Positions 1 to 7,043 of a stretch of 19,922 nt of DNA are shown piece by piece. Source of the DNA: CAXXOK01 sp964640955 (GTDB lineage: Bacteria > Bacillota > Clostridia > Christensenellales > Aristaeellaceae); NCBI GenBank assembly GCA_964640955.1, contig CAZXJI010000036.1, positions 1-19,922 on the forward strand, in the 5' to 3' direction. Below the pieces are notes generated by a model that saw only the letters and a program-made list of their open reading frames with translations, did no database searches and had not been told where the DNA came from. Both the position numbers and the translations under genes were made by a program. Each line of letters begins with the position of its first letter. Positions within the stretch are counted from its first letter, which is position 1.

Positions 1-516
1 ACATCGAAGATTAACTGTTGATGTGTTTTGAGGTTCCCTATCATTCCAGATCAACATAATTCTATCACGTAAAGGAAGTCGAATGCTATTCCTTATTTCT
101 TTAAACGCATATACATCATGATAATTTAGGCGTTGTGCTTCATCTGGAAACAACCGAAACGAAGCTATGATATGCTTAGTTTCTCCAGGGCTAATCGTTA
201 TTGGAAAAGTTGTAGCATTCATACGTTTTTCGTTATATCCTAGTATTAGATATTCATCAATAATACAATTTAAAAAAGTATCGCTTTCATCATAGGGCGC
301 AATACCGATTCTGAACAGTGGAACTGGTCTTGTTGACGGATTGGTTACATCTAGTTCCAAACAAACAACCGTAGTTGTTTGCATTCCAGCAAACGCGAAA
401 ATTGTTGGGTTGTAAATTTCCAGTTTTCTATTATCAAGTAGTACAGATCGAATGAGCACAAAACTAGAGATCGCTATACCGACAAGACCAGAATATTTCA
501 GAATCATCTCCCACAC
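1..516 (-). CDS. N-terminally anchored membrane protein of unknown function, partial (3' end outside window)
   Basis: An open frame of 172 codons reads leftward off the window edge without a stop. I chose the GTG at 516-514 because AGGAG at 529-525 lies 8 bases upstream; an in-frame ATG at 507-505 is the alternative. The protein opens with one predicted membrane helix (about residues 4-27, including GLVGIAISSFVLI), then LDNRKLEIYNP and a soluble part with alternating hydrophobic residues (TTTVVCLELDVTNPSTRPV, FRIGIAPYDES, TTFPITISPGETKHIIASF). That pattern suggests a beta-sandwich, perhaps outside the cell. I do not recognise the family. Base composition is A+T-rich and codon choice (AAA, AAT, ATA, TTT) differs sharply from the G+C-rich genes downstream, suggesting transfer. 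The coding call rests on frame length, start context and a sensible membrane topology. Confidence 0.7.
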   Translation of the reverse strand, partial: MWEMILKYSGLVGIAISSFVLIRSVLLDNRKLEIYNPTIFAFAGMQTTTVVCLELDVTNPSTRPVPLFRIGIAPYDESDTFLNCIIDEYLILGYNEKRMNATTFPITISPGETKHIIASFRLFPDEAQRLNYHDVYAFKEIRNSIRLPLRDRIMLIWNDREPQNTSTVNLRC

Positions 517-784
517 TTGAATCACTCCTAGTATTGTTATTTTCAGTGCTGTCTTTTCTTCTTCATATGCTGAATAATTTAATACAAACAACGAACAGGA
601 TAACTAATACTACATTTCATTATTTTGAAGTAAAGTTATTCTTATTAACTTATAGTAATTTTACCAGAAAATATCATGTTAAGCAACGTTTACGTGTGCC
701 TATAATATGCAGCATAATAATTAGTAGTATGCACATTGTAGAGAACAAATATTCGTATCAGACCAACCGTTATTAGACAAACGA
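517..784. other. A+T-rich gene-free stretch upstream of the partial gene
   Basis: This stretch separates the leftward membrane-protein gene from the terminator of the flavin operon. The only frame of any length (534-776, + strand) has a TTG start, no ribosome binding site and low-complexity A+T-driven composition, so I do not call it a gene. I see no RNA gene or clear repeat. It is most likely the 5' region of the leftward gene, with one promoter candidate at 658-686. Confidence 0.5.
658..686 (-). promoter_or_regulatory. Candidate sigma-A promoter for the partial leftward gene
   Basis: Read on the minus strand there is TTGCTT (686-681), a 17-base spacer, and TAAAAT (663-658). This would start transcription about 135 bases before the GTG at 516. 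The background is so A+T-rich that chance matches are likely, so the call is weak. Confidence 0.25.
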
Positions 785-830
785 GAAACACATCCCGCGT
801 CATTGTATCAATGCCGGCGGGATGTGTTTC
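785..830 (-). terminator. Terminator hairpin of the flavin operon, possibly bidirectional
   Basis: A perfect 14-base-pair stem is formed by GAAACACATCCCGC (785-798) and GCGGGATGTGTTTC (817-830), with an 18-base loop. On the minus strand it lies 70 bases past the stop of the last flavin-operon gene and is followed by a moderately U-rich run (TCGTTTGTCT). On the plus strand it is followed by TTGTTTT. It also sits exactly where composition changes from A+T-rich to G+C-rich. Confidence 0.65.
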
Positions 831-899
831 TTGTTTTGGCAAGCAAACGAAGTCCTCTCAGGCATTCGTCGGAGCAGCCCCTCTCGGCCGGGCGCGCGC

Positions 900-1340
900 C
901 TACTCTTCGGCTTGCAGCAGCGCGTTTTCCACGGCCTGGAGCGCCGCCTTCGAGGTAAGGGTCGAACCGCTTACGGCGTCCACCTGCAGGGTCTGCTGTT
1001 CAACAACCTGGTCGTACAGGGGATCGGTCAATTTAGCCGCGTCGTCGCCGAATTTCGAACTGACCAGCGTGATGCCGGTCACCTTCCCGCCGGCCACGGT
1101 CACTTCGACCTGGTTGGCGCGCCAGCGGTACATGCCGCCCTCATATTCCCCGGTGTAAACGCCGTCCTTCAGCCTGGAAAAGTCCACCGCGTTCAGCGGC
1201 AGGCTGACGGCTTCCCTGTGTTCTTTGGCGATATACCGCCACCCGATTGCGCCTCCCGCGCCCAGCGCGGCAACGACGATCAGCGCGATGATCCATCCGG
1301 TCATTTTCCGTTTCCCCCTTTTGCGTTTCTCTGCGGTCAT
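900..1340 (-). CDS. Membrane-anchored FMN-binding domain protein (ApbE flavinylation target)
   Basis: A protein of 146 residues. The ATG at 1340 overlaps the stop of the upstream flavodoxin-like gene as ATGA, with AAAGGGG upstream, a typical translational-coupling arrangement. The frame stays open further upstream, but that part antisense-free extension overlaps the flavodoxin gene in another frame and I reject it. The N-terminus is very basic (MTAEKRKRGKRK), followed by one membrane helix (about 13-36), which predicts a cytoplasmic N-terminus and an outward-facing domain. Residues 58-146 match the FMN-binding domain seen in NqrC, RnfG and related proteins. The motif DAVSGSTLTS (121-130) fits the Dxx(S/T)G(A/S)T signature in which ApbE attaches FMN to the threonine, here Thr127. 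It lies in an operon with apbE. By family knowledge it should carry covalent FMN and pass electrons outside the membrane; its partner is unknown. Confidence 0.85.
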   Translation of the reverse strand: MTAEKRKRGKRKMTGWIIALIVVAALGAGGAIGWRYIAKEHREAVSLPLNAVDFSRLKDGVYTGEYEGGMYRWRANQVEVTVAGGKVTGITLVSSKFGDDAAKLTDPLYDQVVEQQTLQVDAVSGSTLTSKAALQAVENALLQAEE

Positions 1341-1876
1341 GATACCCGCCCCTTTGCCAGCAGCGGTTCCAGTGTTTGCAGTGCCTGCCCGGTCAGGCGC
1401 TCGACGTCCTCCGCCGAAAGCCTGTAGGCGGACGTATCCTCGCGAACCGGCTTGGGGTCGGAAGGGAGCAGATCGGCGATGTGCAGGTCGATCACCGCGG
1501 CCGGCTCGCGCCCGACGCTGCGCTTCAGCTCTTCGGCAAGCTTCGGGTTCGAGCCGTCGGCCCCGCCGCTGATGGAAAGGAACGCGTAGGGCCGCGGCGC
1601 CTTCCTCAGGCGTTTCAGGTAGGCGCGCAGCGGCGAGGCGACCCGCCCCATCCATACGGGCCCGACGAGGATCGCCAGATCGAAGGCGGGCATGGCTGCC
1701 GGGGCCGGCTGCACCTTCGGCGTCAAACCGAACAGCATATCCGCGATTATGCGCCCCATGCCGCGCTTTTTTGGTTCAGCCAGGGCAATGTGCCCGGCCG
1801 AAAGCTTCCCGGCTAGACTTGCGGCCAGGGCCTGATTATTGCCGGTCAGCGAATAGGAAACCACAACGATGTTCAT
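1337..1876 (-). CDS. Flavodoxin-like (NAD(P)H-dependent reductase type) protein
   Basis: A protein of 179 residues starting at an ATG with a strong upstream GGAGGAG. The N-terminal strand and loop (MNIVVVSYSLTGNNQALA) match the flavodoxin fold, where the S-x-T-G-N-N loop (residues 9-14) holds the FMN phosphate. The later segment LAILVGPVWMGRVASPLRAY (68-87) matches the second flavin-binding loop of this fold. No signal peptide or membrane helix is present, so it should be a cytosolic FMN protein of ordinary family length. It begins 13 bases after apbE and overlaps the FMN-binding gene by 4 bases. It may donate electrons to the flavinylated protein or supply flavin chemistry; the sequence does not identify its electron partner. 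Confidence 0.85.
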   Translation of the reverse strand: MNIVVVSYSLTGNNQALAASLAGKLSAGHIALAEPKKRGMGRIIADMLFGLTPKVQPAPAAMPAFDLAILVGPVWMGRVASPLRAYLKRLRKAPRPYAFLSISGGADGSNPKLAEELKRSVGREPAAVIDLHIADLLPSDPKPVREDTSAYRLSAEDVERLTGQALQTLEPLLAKGRVS

Positions 1877-1889
1877 GAAAACTCCTCCT

Positions 1890-2876
1890 TCATAAGACGT
1901 AAGTTTGAATGCCCGCGGCGGGCTGGAAGCATTGTCGGAGACCGGCCGTCACGTGCACCGACAGATTTCGGTCCACGATCACCGCCTGCGCGCGGGGGAC
2001 GCTTTGCAGGTAAGCGGCGCCCTTGTCCCGGCCCGCGGCGCATACGGCGGTCGCCAGTGCATCGGCCGCCGCCGAACCGTCCGCCACGATCGTGACGCTC
2101 AGCACGTCGTTTTCGACCGGCTCGCCGGTATGAGGGTCCAGAATATGGTGGTACAGCCTGCCGTCCGCCGTCCGATAGGATCGCTGGTCGTCCCCCGAGG
2201 TGACGACGGTTCGGTCGGCCACCCGCACCGCCCCGATCAGGCGGCCGGCATCGCGCGGATGCCGTATGCCGATGCGCCACGGCGAGCCGTCCGGCCGCGC
2301 GCCGAGCGTCGCGATATTCCCGCCGAAGTCGGTACACGCGCTGCGCACGCCGAAGCGCCGCAGCATTGCGATAACCCTGTCCGCCGCGTAGCCCTTGCCG
2401 ATTCCGCCGAGGTCGACGCACTGGCCCGCCTTCATCAGTTGCGCCGTACGGCCGAAGCGCGGCAAACGCAGTTCCCGGCAGCCGACCAGCTTAAGCGCCG
2501 CGGCGATCTCCGCCCCGGACGGGGCCTCGCCCGCGTCCGAGCCGCTCCAGAGCCGGACCAGCGGGCATACCGTGACGTCGAAATACCCGTCGGTGAGGCG
2601 TGCATATTCCCGCGCGAGGGAGAGCACCGCGAAGGTGTCGGGGTGCAGGGCGACGCCTCCGCGCCCCGCCGCCCGGTTGAGCCTGTCGATGTCGCTTCCC
2701 GCAATGAAGCGGCTGAACAGGTTTTCCAGCCGAACCGTTTCGCGATACGCCGCCGCGACGGCCTCCTCCGCGCTCCGGCCGTAGACGGTATGGGAGATGA
2801 GCGTGCCCATCCCCAAATACGTTCTTTGCGCCTTACGGTTCGTTTCCGTTCCGCGCGTCGCCTGCATCCCGATCAT
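1890..2876 (-). CDS. apbE: ApbE-family FAD:protein FMN transferase
   Basis: A protein of 328 residues with the main ApbE signatures: MGTLISHTVYG near the N-terminus (23-33), DLGGIGKGYAAD (155-166), GGN (185-187), TSGDDQRSY (226-234), HHILDPHTG (243-251) and DALATA (272-277, which carries a metal-binding Asp in the family). ApbE enzymes split FAD and attach FMN through a phosphoester to a Thr or Ser of a target protein. A fitting target, Thr127 of the FMN-binding protein, is encoded two genes downstream. Most ApbE proteins are exported lipoproteins, but this N-terminus (MIGMQATRGTETNRKAQRTY) has no hydrophobic signal, so it appears cytosolic. The start is uncertain: the ATG at 2876 overlaps the TetR gene by 44 bases and has only a weak AAAGGG upstream; in-frame ATGs at 2867 and 2810 are alternatives. 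Confidence 0.92.
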   Translation of the reverse strand: MIGMQATRGTETNRKAQRTYLGMGTLISHTVYGRSAEEAVAAAYRETVRLENLFSRFIAGSDIDRLNRAAGRGGVALHPDTFAVLSLAREYARLTDGYFDVTVCPLVRLWSGSDAGEAPSGAEIAAALKLVGCRELRLPRFGRTAQLMKAGQCVDLGGIGKGYAADRVIAMLRRFGVRSACTDFGGNIATLGARPDGSPWRIGIRHPRDAGRLIGAVRVADRTVVTSGDDQRSYRTADGRLYHHILDPHTGEPVENDVLSVTIVADGSAAADALATAVCAAGRDKGAAYLQSVPRAQAVIVDRNLSVHVTAGLRQCFQPAAGIQTYVL

Positions 2877-3450
2877 CGCTTTGCATGAGCCCTTTCATAA
2901 TAAAGTCGCCAAGGTGTTCCATGAGTTCCGGAAAATACTGAATGCCGATTTCGTCCTTATGGAGGTCTATGTTGATGAAGGCGGTGAAGATCGCCATGAT
3001 CATCTCCGCGTCGATGTCGCGGCGCATCCGGCCCTCCCGCTGCCAGTTTCGCACGACCTCGATGAAGCAGTCGTAGAAAAAATCCACGTGCTCTATCGCG
3101 TTCGTTTCCCGGAAACGCTGCTCGATCTTATGGAAAACCTCGCGGTTGAACCATTCTTTCAGGATCGGGTTGGCCTGCATGCCCTGCACGTTGCGCCGCA
3201 TCATCTCCCGGATCAGGGTCGGCGGATCGTCCCGGGGATCGGCCGAGTCGAGGATCGCCCTTTTCAGCGCGACGTTCTCCTGATTGTAGATTTCCATGAA
3301 AAGGTGATCCTTCGAGGGATAGTAACGGTAGAACGTGCCGACGGCGAAACCGGCGCGTTGCATGATATCCGCGACGCCGGTATCCTTGAATCCCTTTTCG
3401 ATGAACAGTTCCTTTCCGCAGCGATAGATTTCCGCTTTCTTATCGGTCAT
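2833..3450 (-). CDS. TetR/AcrR-family transcriptional regulator of the flavin operon
   Basis: A protein of 205 residues, the usual TetR length. The N-terminal DNA-binding domain is clear: FIEKGFKDTGVADIMQRAG (16-34), then FAVGTFYRYYPSKDHLF (35-51), with the Y-x-Y/F-F-x-S/N-K signature typical of the family. The C-terminal two thirds are helical and would form the ligand-binding and dimerisation domain; the ligand cannot be read from the sequence. It is the first gene of the leftward operon, overlaps the apbE frame, and has GGGAG upstream of its ATG. A consensus promoter and a palindrome just downstream of it lie ahead of this gene, so autorepression is the simplest model. Confidence 0.92.
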   Translation of the reverse strand: MTDKKAEIYRCGKELFIEKGFKDTGVADIMQRAGFAVGTFYRYYPSKDHLFMEIYNQENVALKRAILDSADPRDDPPTLIREMMRRNVQGMQANPILKEWFNREVFHKIEQRFRETNAIEHVDFFYDCFIEVVRNWQREGRMRRDIDAEMIMAIFTAFINIDLHKDEIGIQYFPELMEHLGDFIMKGLMQSDDRDAGDARNGNEP

Positions 3451-3512
3451 ATGCCTCTGCTCCCGTCCGAGCGCCGCAGCCGGAGATCGGTTTGCGGTTC
3501 GCGATCGTGAAT

Positions 3513-3538
3513 TGAATGAATATAAATATATTCATTCA
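3513..3538. promoter_or_regulatory. Probable TetR operator (palindrome)
   Basis: A perfect inverted repeat has 11-base arms TGAATGAATAT (3513-3523) and ATATTCATTCA (3528-3538) around AAAT. It starts at about the predicted +1 of the flavin-operon promoter, where a bound repressor would block initiation. The outer half-sites TGAATGA and TCATTCA equal those recalled for Bacillus subtilis FadR (a TetR protein), but are 12 bases apart here instead of 4. The regulator encoded next to it is the natural ligand. Confidence 0.75.
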
Positions 3539-3546
3539 CAATGCGC

Positions 3547-3575
3547 ATTCTACCAGCGGTTGCCCGGCTTGTCAA
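3547..3575 (-). promoter_or_regulatory. Sigma-A promoter of the TetR-apbE-flavodoxin-FMN operon
   Basis: On the minus strand there is a perfect -35 TTGACA (3575-3570), a 17-base spacer and TAGAAT (3552-3547), five of six matches to the -10 consensus. The predicted start of transcription is near 3540, about 90 bases before the TetR start codon and at the edge of the operator palindrome. Confidence 0.82.
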
Positions 3576-3671
3576 CCGTTTTGGAGCCTTTTCCGGATAT
3601 TTTTTCCGAAGGGTCCCCATGCGCCCATCCGGAAGAAGCGAAATCGCACAGTATTCGGCCGATATCGCGTA

Positions 3672-3700
3672 TTGCCTCCCACAAATCCGCTTGTTATACT
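3672..3700 (+). promoter_or_regulatory. Candidate sigma-A promoter (extended -10) of the hydrolase/ARH gene pair
   Basis: TTGCCT (3672-3677), a 17-base spacer and TATACT (3695-3700) preceded by TGT, giving an extended -10 element. Transcription would begin near 3707, leaving a ~20-base leader with GGGAAG as ribosome binding site before the ATG at 3727. Confidence 0.6.
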
Positions 3701-3726
3701 GGGGGCAGGACGGGAAGTGAAAAAGC

Positions 3727-5652
3727 ATGATCAGAGGACTACCCAACAACGGCGAATTTCATCTGTTTCTGGGCGACCCCATGGGGCTGGAACGGGATCA
3801 AACGGTCGTGGAGCGTGGCTGCGCGTTTTCCCCCGGCGTGTGGTCGGCGGGCGTCTCGCTGGCGGTCGCCGCCCCGGAATGGGTCGGCCCCGAAACGCGG
3901 GCGCTGCCGCTGGCCTTTGAGGACGACGTGCCGCCCGTCGTCGTCAGTCGCTACGAGGCGGGGCCGGGCGTAAGAGTCTCCTGCCGCCTGTGCACGCTGG
4001 CGGGTCCGCGCGAGCGTACCTGTGATTATTTCACCGCGCATATCGAAGGCGAACCGGGCGGCTGCCGCCTCGCGGTGCGGGATATCGGCCCGGCGGGCGC
4101 GCGGCTTTCGGCGATCGTATGGGAGGAGCGCGCGCGCAGGCTGACGGTGGACGGGAAGATCGAGCTGTGCTTTGAAACGCCGGTGCGGGCCATACGCATC
4201 CTCCCGGCGGACGAGCAATACGAAAGCCCTGCCGCGTATGTGGATTTTGCCGGCGATCTGCGCCTGCGCGTGCTGCACGGCTATCGCCGCGAGCGTCCCG
4301 CGCCCGCCTTTACGACCGCCGACGCCTTTGCGGAGGCGCGCAGGCGCTTCGTTAACGCACTCCCGGCGCGCATCCGCACGCCGGACGCCCGCGTCGACCG
4401 GCTGTGGGAGCAGACGGCCTTCCATATGCAAAGCGGCATGGCCTGCGGCGTGCCGCGGGCGGGGGTGGAAAACTACCCGCTTCTGTGGGTCCGGGACAGC
4501 GTGATCATCCTGCGGTGCCTGGATTGCATGGGGCGCGGCGATCTGGCGCGCATCGGCTGCGAAGCGCTGGCCGATACGGTGTTCGGCGGCGGCTTCGGCT
4601 GTGAAAGCGACGCGCCCGGCGAGGGCGTCTGGGCACTGGTGCGCCACGCGCACATCACGCGGGACGCCGGCTGGCTTTCGGAGGTGTTCCCCGCCGTCGA
4701 GCGCCGCGTGCGGTGGATGCTCCGCATGCTGGACGCCGACGGGCCCCTCCTGCGCCCCGGCGACGGCCTTACGCTTTCCGCCCGGGCGCGGGAGGACGCG
4801 GCGGTGGTCTGCTACGCGCGCGAGGGCGGACACATCCACGGCCGCATGGACTGGCACAGCCCGGATTTCTACATCAACTGCTGGGCGTATGCGGGGCTTC
4901 GGACGGCGGCGGAGGCGGCCGATACGCTCGGCCGAAATGCGCAGGCCCGCGCCTGGGCCGAACGGGCGGGCGCGCTGGAAGCGGAGATCGAAACCGTCCT
5001 GCTACCGCGCTACGGCAACGACCGCGACCCCTGCGTAGCGCCGTACCCCACCGGGTTGTTTGCCGAAAGGGACGATGTGCTCAGGGAACGCTTCCGCCGC
5101 TGGTACCGCCAAAACCGGTTGGACGCGGCCGGACGGCGGAAACCCGAACCGCTCTGGCCGTACTTTGAGGCCGCGCAGATGCACAACGCCCTGCTGCTGG
5201 GCTGCACGGACGAGCTGTGGGCCTCGCTGGACGGCTTTCTGTCCGACCCCCGGTTTATGGACATGGCGCTGATGCCGGAGGGGGAACCCGGCGGCGCGGA
5301 ATGCCTGCCCTTCGGGCGCGGCTCCGACGCGCGCGGCTGGCTTTCGCCCGCCGCGACGGGCGGCAACATGCCGCACAACTGGGCGACGGCGGAGACCTTT
5401 CTTTTGCTGCGCGCCCTGCTGGTGACGGAGGAGAAGGAGGGCCTTACGCTGCTGGCGGGCGCGCCGCCCGCCTGGCGCGCGCCGGGCGCGACGGTCGAGG
5501 TGACCGGCCTGCCCACGGATCTCGGCATGCTTTCGTACCGCGCGCAGGCGCGGCCCGATGGAACGTGGCAGGTGCGGGTAACGCAGGGCGAACACATTCC
5601 CGTCCGCGTCGGCGCGCGCGGATCGTACCGTATTCACGACGCTGAAAACTAA
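3727..5652 (+). CDS. Predicted cytosolic (alpha/alpha)6-barrel glycoside hydrolase, family not identified
   Basis: A protein of 641 residues. The first ~190 residues look like a beta-sandwich with many short strands. Residues ~200-570 are helix-rich with paired helices typical of six-hairpin glycosidases. ENYPLLWVRDSVIILRCLD (248-266) resembles the W-x-R-D segment of debranching-enzyme-like and GH15/GH63-type barrels. GRMDWHSPDFYINCWAYAGL (372-391) and GNMPHNWATAETFLLLRALL (546-565) look like further active-site-lining helices. The last ~65 residues return to beta structure. There is no signal peptide, so it should act on imported substrate. I cannot assign a family or name the catalytic acids with confidence; Asp257 and Asp375 are candidates. 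It is followed 28 bases later by the ARH-fold gene and is probably co-transcribed with it. Confidence 0.8.
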   Translation: MIRGLPNNGEFHLFLGDPMGLERDQTVVERGCAFSPGVWSAGVSLAVAAPEWVGPETRALPLAFEDDVPPVVVSRYEAGPGVRVSCRLCTLAGPRERTCDYFTAHIEGEPGGCRLAVRDIGPAGARLSAIVWEERARRLTVDGKIELCFETPVRAIRILPADEQYESPAAYVDFAGDLRLRVLHGYRRERPAPAFTTADAFAEARRRFVNALPARIRTPDARVDRLWEQTAFHMQSGMACGVPRAGVENYPLLWVRDSVIILRCLDCMGRGDLARIGCEALADTVFGGGFGCESDAPGEGVWALVRHAHITRDAGWLSEVFPAVERRVRWMLRMLDADGPLLRPGDGLTLSARAREDAAVVCYAREGGHIHGRMDWHSPDFYINCWAYAGLRTAAEAADTLGRNAQARAWAERAGALEAEIETVLLPRYGNDRDPCVAPYPTGLFAERDDVLRERFRRWYRQNRLDAAGRRKPEPLWPYFEAAQMHNALLLGCTDELWASLDGFLSDPRFMDMALMPEGEPGGAECLPFGRGSDARGWLSPAATGGNMPHNWATAETFLLLRALLVTEEKEGLTLLAGAPPAWRAPGATVEVTGLPTDLGMLSYRAQARPDGTWQVRVTQGEHIPVRVGARGSYRIHDAEN

Positions 5653-5680
5653 CGCCGAATCGGCGACAGGAGGTTTGTTT

Positions 5681-7036
5681 ATGCCCGCTTCAATCACCTG
5701 GAAAGAGATGTACCGCCTGGAATATGAACAGCTTTGCCGTGAGGGCTACAGACCCGCGGGCGCGCCGCCGTCCGGCGAATCCTCGCCGGGAGAGCTCACC
5801 CGGGCGGAGGAGGAGCGCTGGCAGACCGCGTATGCCGGGCTCCTTTCGTGCCGCGCGGGCGGCGTGCAGCCGGACTACCCCTACCGGGAGCCCGACGGCC
5901 TCGCGGAGATTCTCGCCGACGCGGACGAGCCGCCGACGCTCACGCCGCTTACGCAGGCGGAATACCGCGACCGTATCTTCGGCGCGTGGAACGGTAGGCT
6001 TGCCGGCGTGGCGCTGGGCAAGCCGCTGGAAATCGGCTGGGATCGCGGGGAGATACGCGCCTATCTGGAATCGGTCGACGCCTACCCCCTGGACGATTAC
6101 GTTCCCTTCCGCTCCGAACGCCTGAACCGGACGCTCAAGGAGGACTGTCTGCCGTCCTCCCGCGGCCACGTCGCCTACGTGCAAAGCGACGACGACGTGC
6201 ATTATACGATCTGCTCCCTGCTGTTAATGGAAAAGTGCGGCGAGCGTTTCACCCTGTGGGACGCGGCCCAAAACCTGCTGGAGAACGTCCCCTACCACTG
6301 GGTGTGGACGGCCGACCGCGCCCTGTACTACGATCTGGTGCACATGAACGGCTACGAGATGCCCGAAGCGCAGTGCGCGCGGATGGGCGACACCCTCAAC
6401 CCCTGGCGGGAGTCCATGTGCCCGCAGCTCAAGGCGGATTTCTGGGGCTACGTCACCCCCGGAGAGGTGCGCCGCGGCGCCGGGATGATCCACCGCCTGG
6501 GCTTTCTCTCGGCGCGCAAAAACGGGCTGTACGGCGGCATGTTCCTGCAGGGATGCGTGTCCGGCGCGCTGAGCGCAAACCCAACTCCGGAAACCATCCT
6601 GCGTTGCGGGCTTTCCAACGTGCCCCGGCGAAGCCGCCTGTACGAGGCGATCCGCCTGGTGATGGACTGGTACCGGGAAACGCCCGACTGGGAGGCGGTC
6701 TGCGATCGCATCTACGGCCGTTACGGCGACTGGTATTTCGCCGGGGCGATCAACAACCTGTGCTTTATCGCGCTTTCCCTGCTGGAAGGAAAGCTGGATT
6801 ACGCAAGGACCGTCGCCACGGCGGTCATGTGCGGCACGGACACCGACTGCAACGCGGGCAACGCGGGCTCCATCGTCGGCGCGGCCGTCGGCCTGGGCGC
6901 GCTGCCGCGCAGGTTCATTGATCCGCTCAACGACAGCGTGCACAGCGGCGTAGCCGGCTTCGGCTTCGGTTCGATTACGGAACTGGCGGAAAGGACGATT
7001 GCCCAGCGGGAAAGGCTGCTTAGGACGGGCGGCTGA
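5681..7036 (+). CDS. ADP-ribosylglycohydrolase-fold enzyme, probable sugar-locus glycosylhydrolase
   Basis: A protein of 451 residues from the ATG at 5681; AGGAGG at 5668-5673 is spaced 7 bases from it, which beats the in-frame TTG at 5675. The ARH signatures are present: RIFGAWNGRLAGVALGKPLE (98-117, the GaxxGaxxGDxxG-like first motif), QSDDDVHYT (168-176, metal-binding acids) and CGTDTDCNAGNAGSIVGA (384-401, the second metal motif). Known family members are all-helical, di-magnesium enzymes that cleave ADP-ribosyl bonds, but many bacterial members sit in sugar operons with unknown substrates. Here it is paired with a glycoside hydrolase and next to an ABC sugar importer, so a glycoside or N-glycosidic substrate is more likely than ADP-ribosyl protein. 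About 95 residues precede the catalytic domain, an unusual extension. No signal peptide. Confidence 0.85.
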   Translation: MPASITWKEMYRLEYEQLCREGYRPAGAPPSGESSPGELTRAEEERWQTAYAGLLSCRAGGVQPDYPYREPDGLAEILADADEPPTLTPLTQAEYRDRIFGAWNGRLAGVALGKPLEIGWDRGEIRAYLESVDAYPLDDYVPFRSERLNRTLKEDCLPSSRGHVAYVQSDDDVHYTICSLLLMEKCGERFTLWDAAQNLLENVPYHWVWTADRALYYDLVHMNGYEMPEAQCARMGDTLNPWRESMCPQLKADFWGYVTPGEVRRGAGMIHRLGFLSARKNGLYGGMFLQGCVSGALSANPTPETILRCGLSNVPRRSRLYEAIRLVMDWYRETPDWEAVCDRIYGRYGDWYFAGAINNLCFIALSLLEGKLDYARTVATAVMCGTDTDCNAGNAGSIVGAAVGLGALPRRFIDPLNDSVHSGVAGFGFGSITELAERTIAQRERLLRTGG

Positions 7037-7043
7037 ACGCGCG

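Noticed and set aside
534..776. 80-codon rightward frame in the A+T-rich stretch
   Set aside because: TTG start, no ribosome binding site, low-complexity composition and no family likeness; expected by chance in A+T-rich DNA.
900..1655. 251-residue version of the FMN-binding protein
   Set aside because: The first 105 codons overlap the flavodoxin-like gene in another frame and look like Arg/Ala-rich shadow sequence; the ATGA-coupled start at 1340 is far better.
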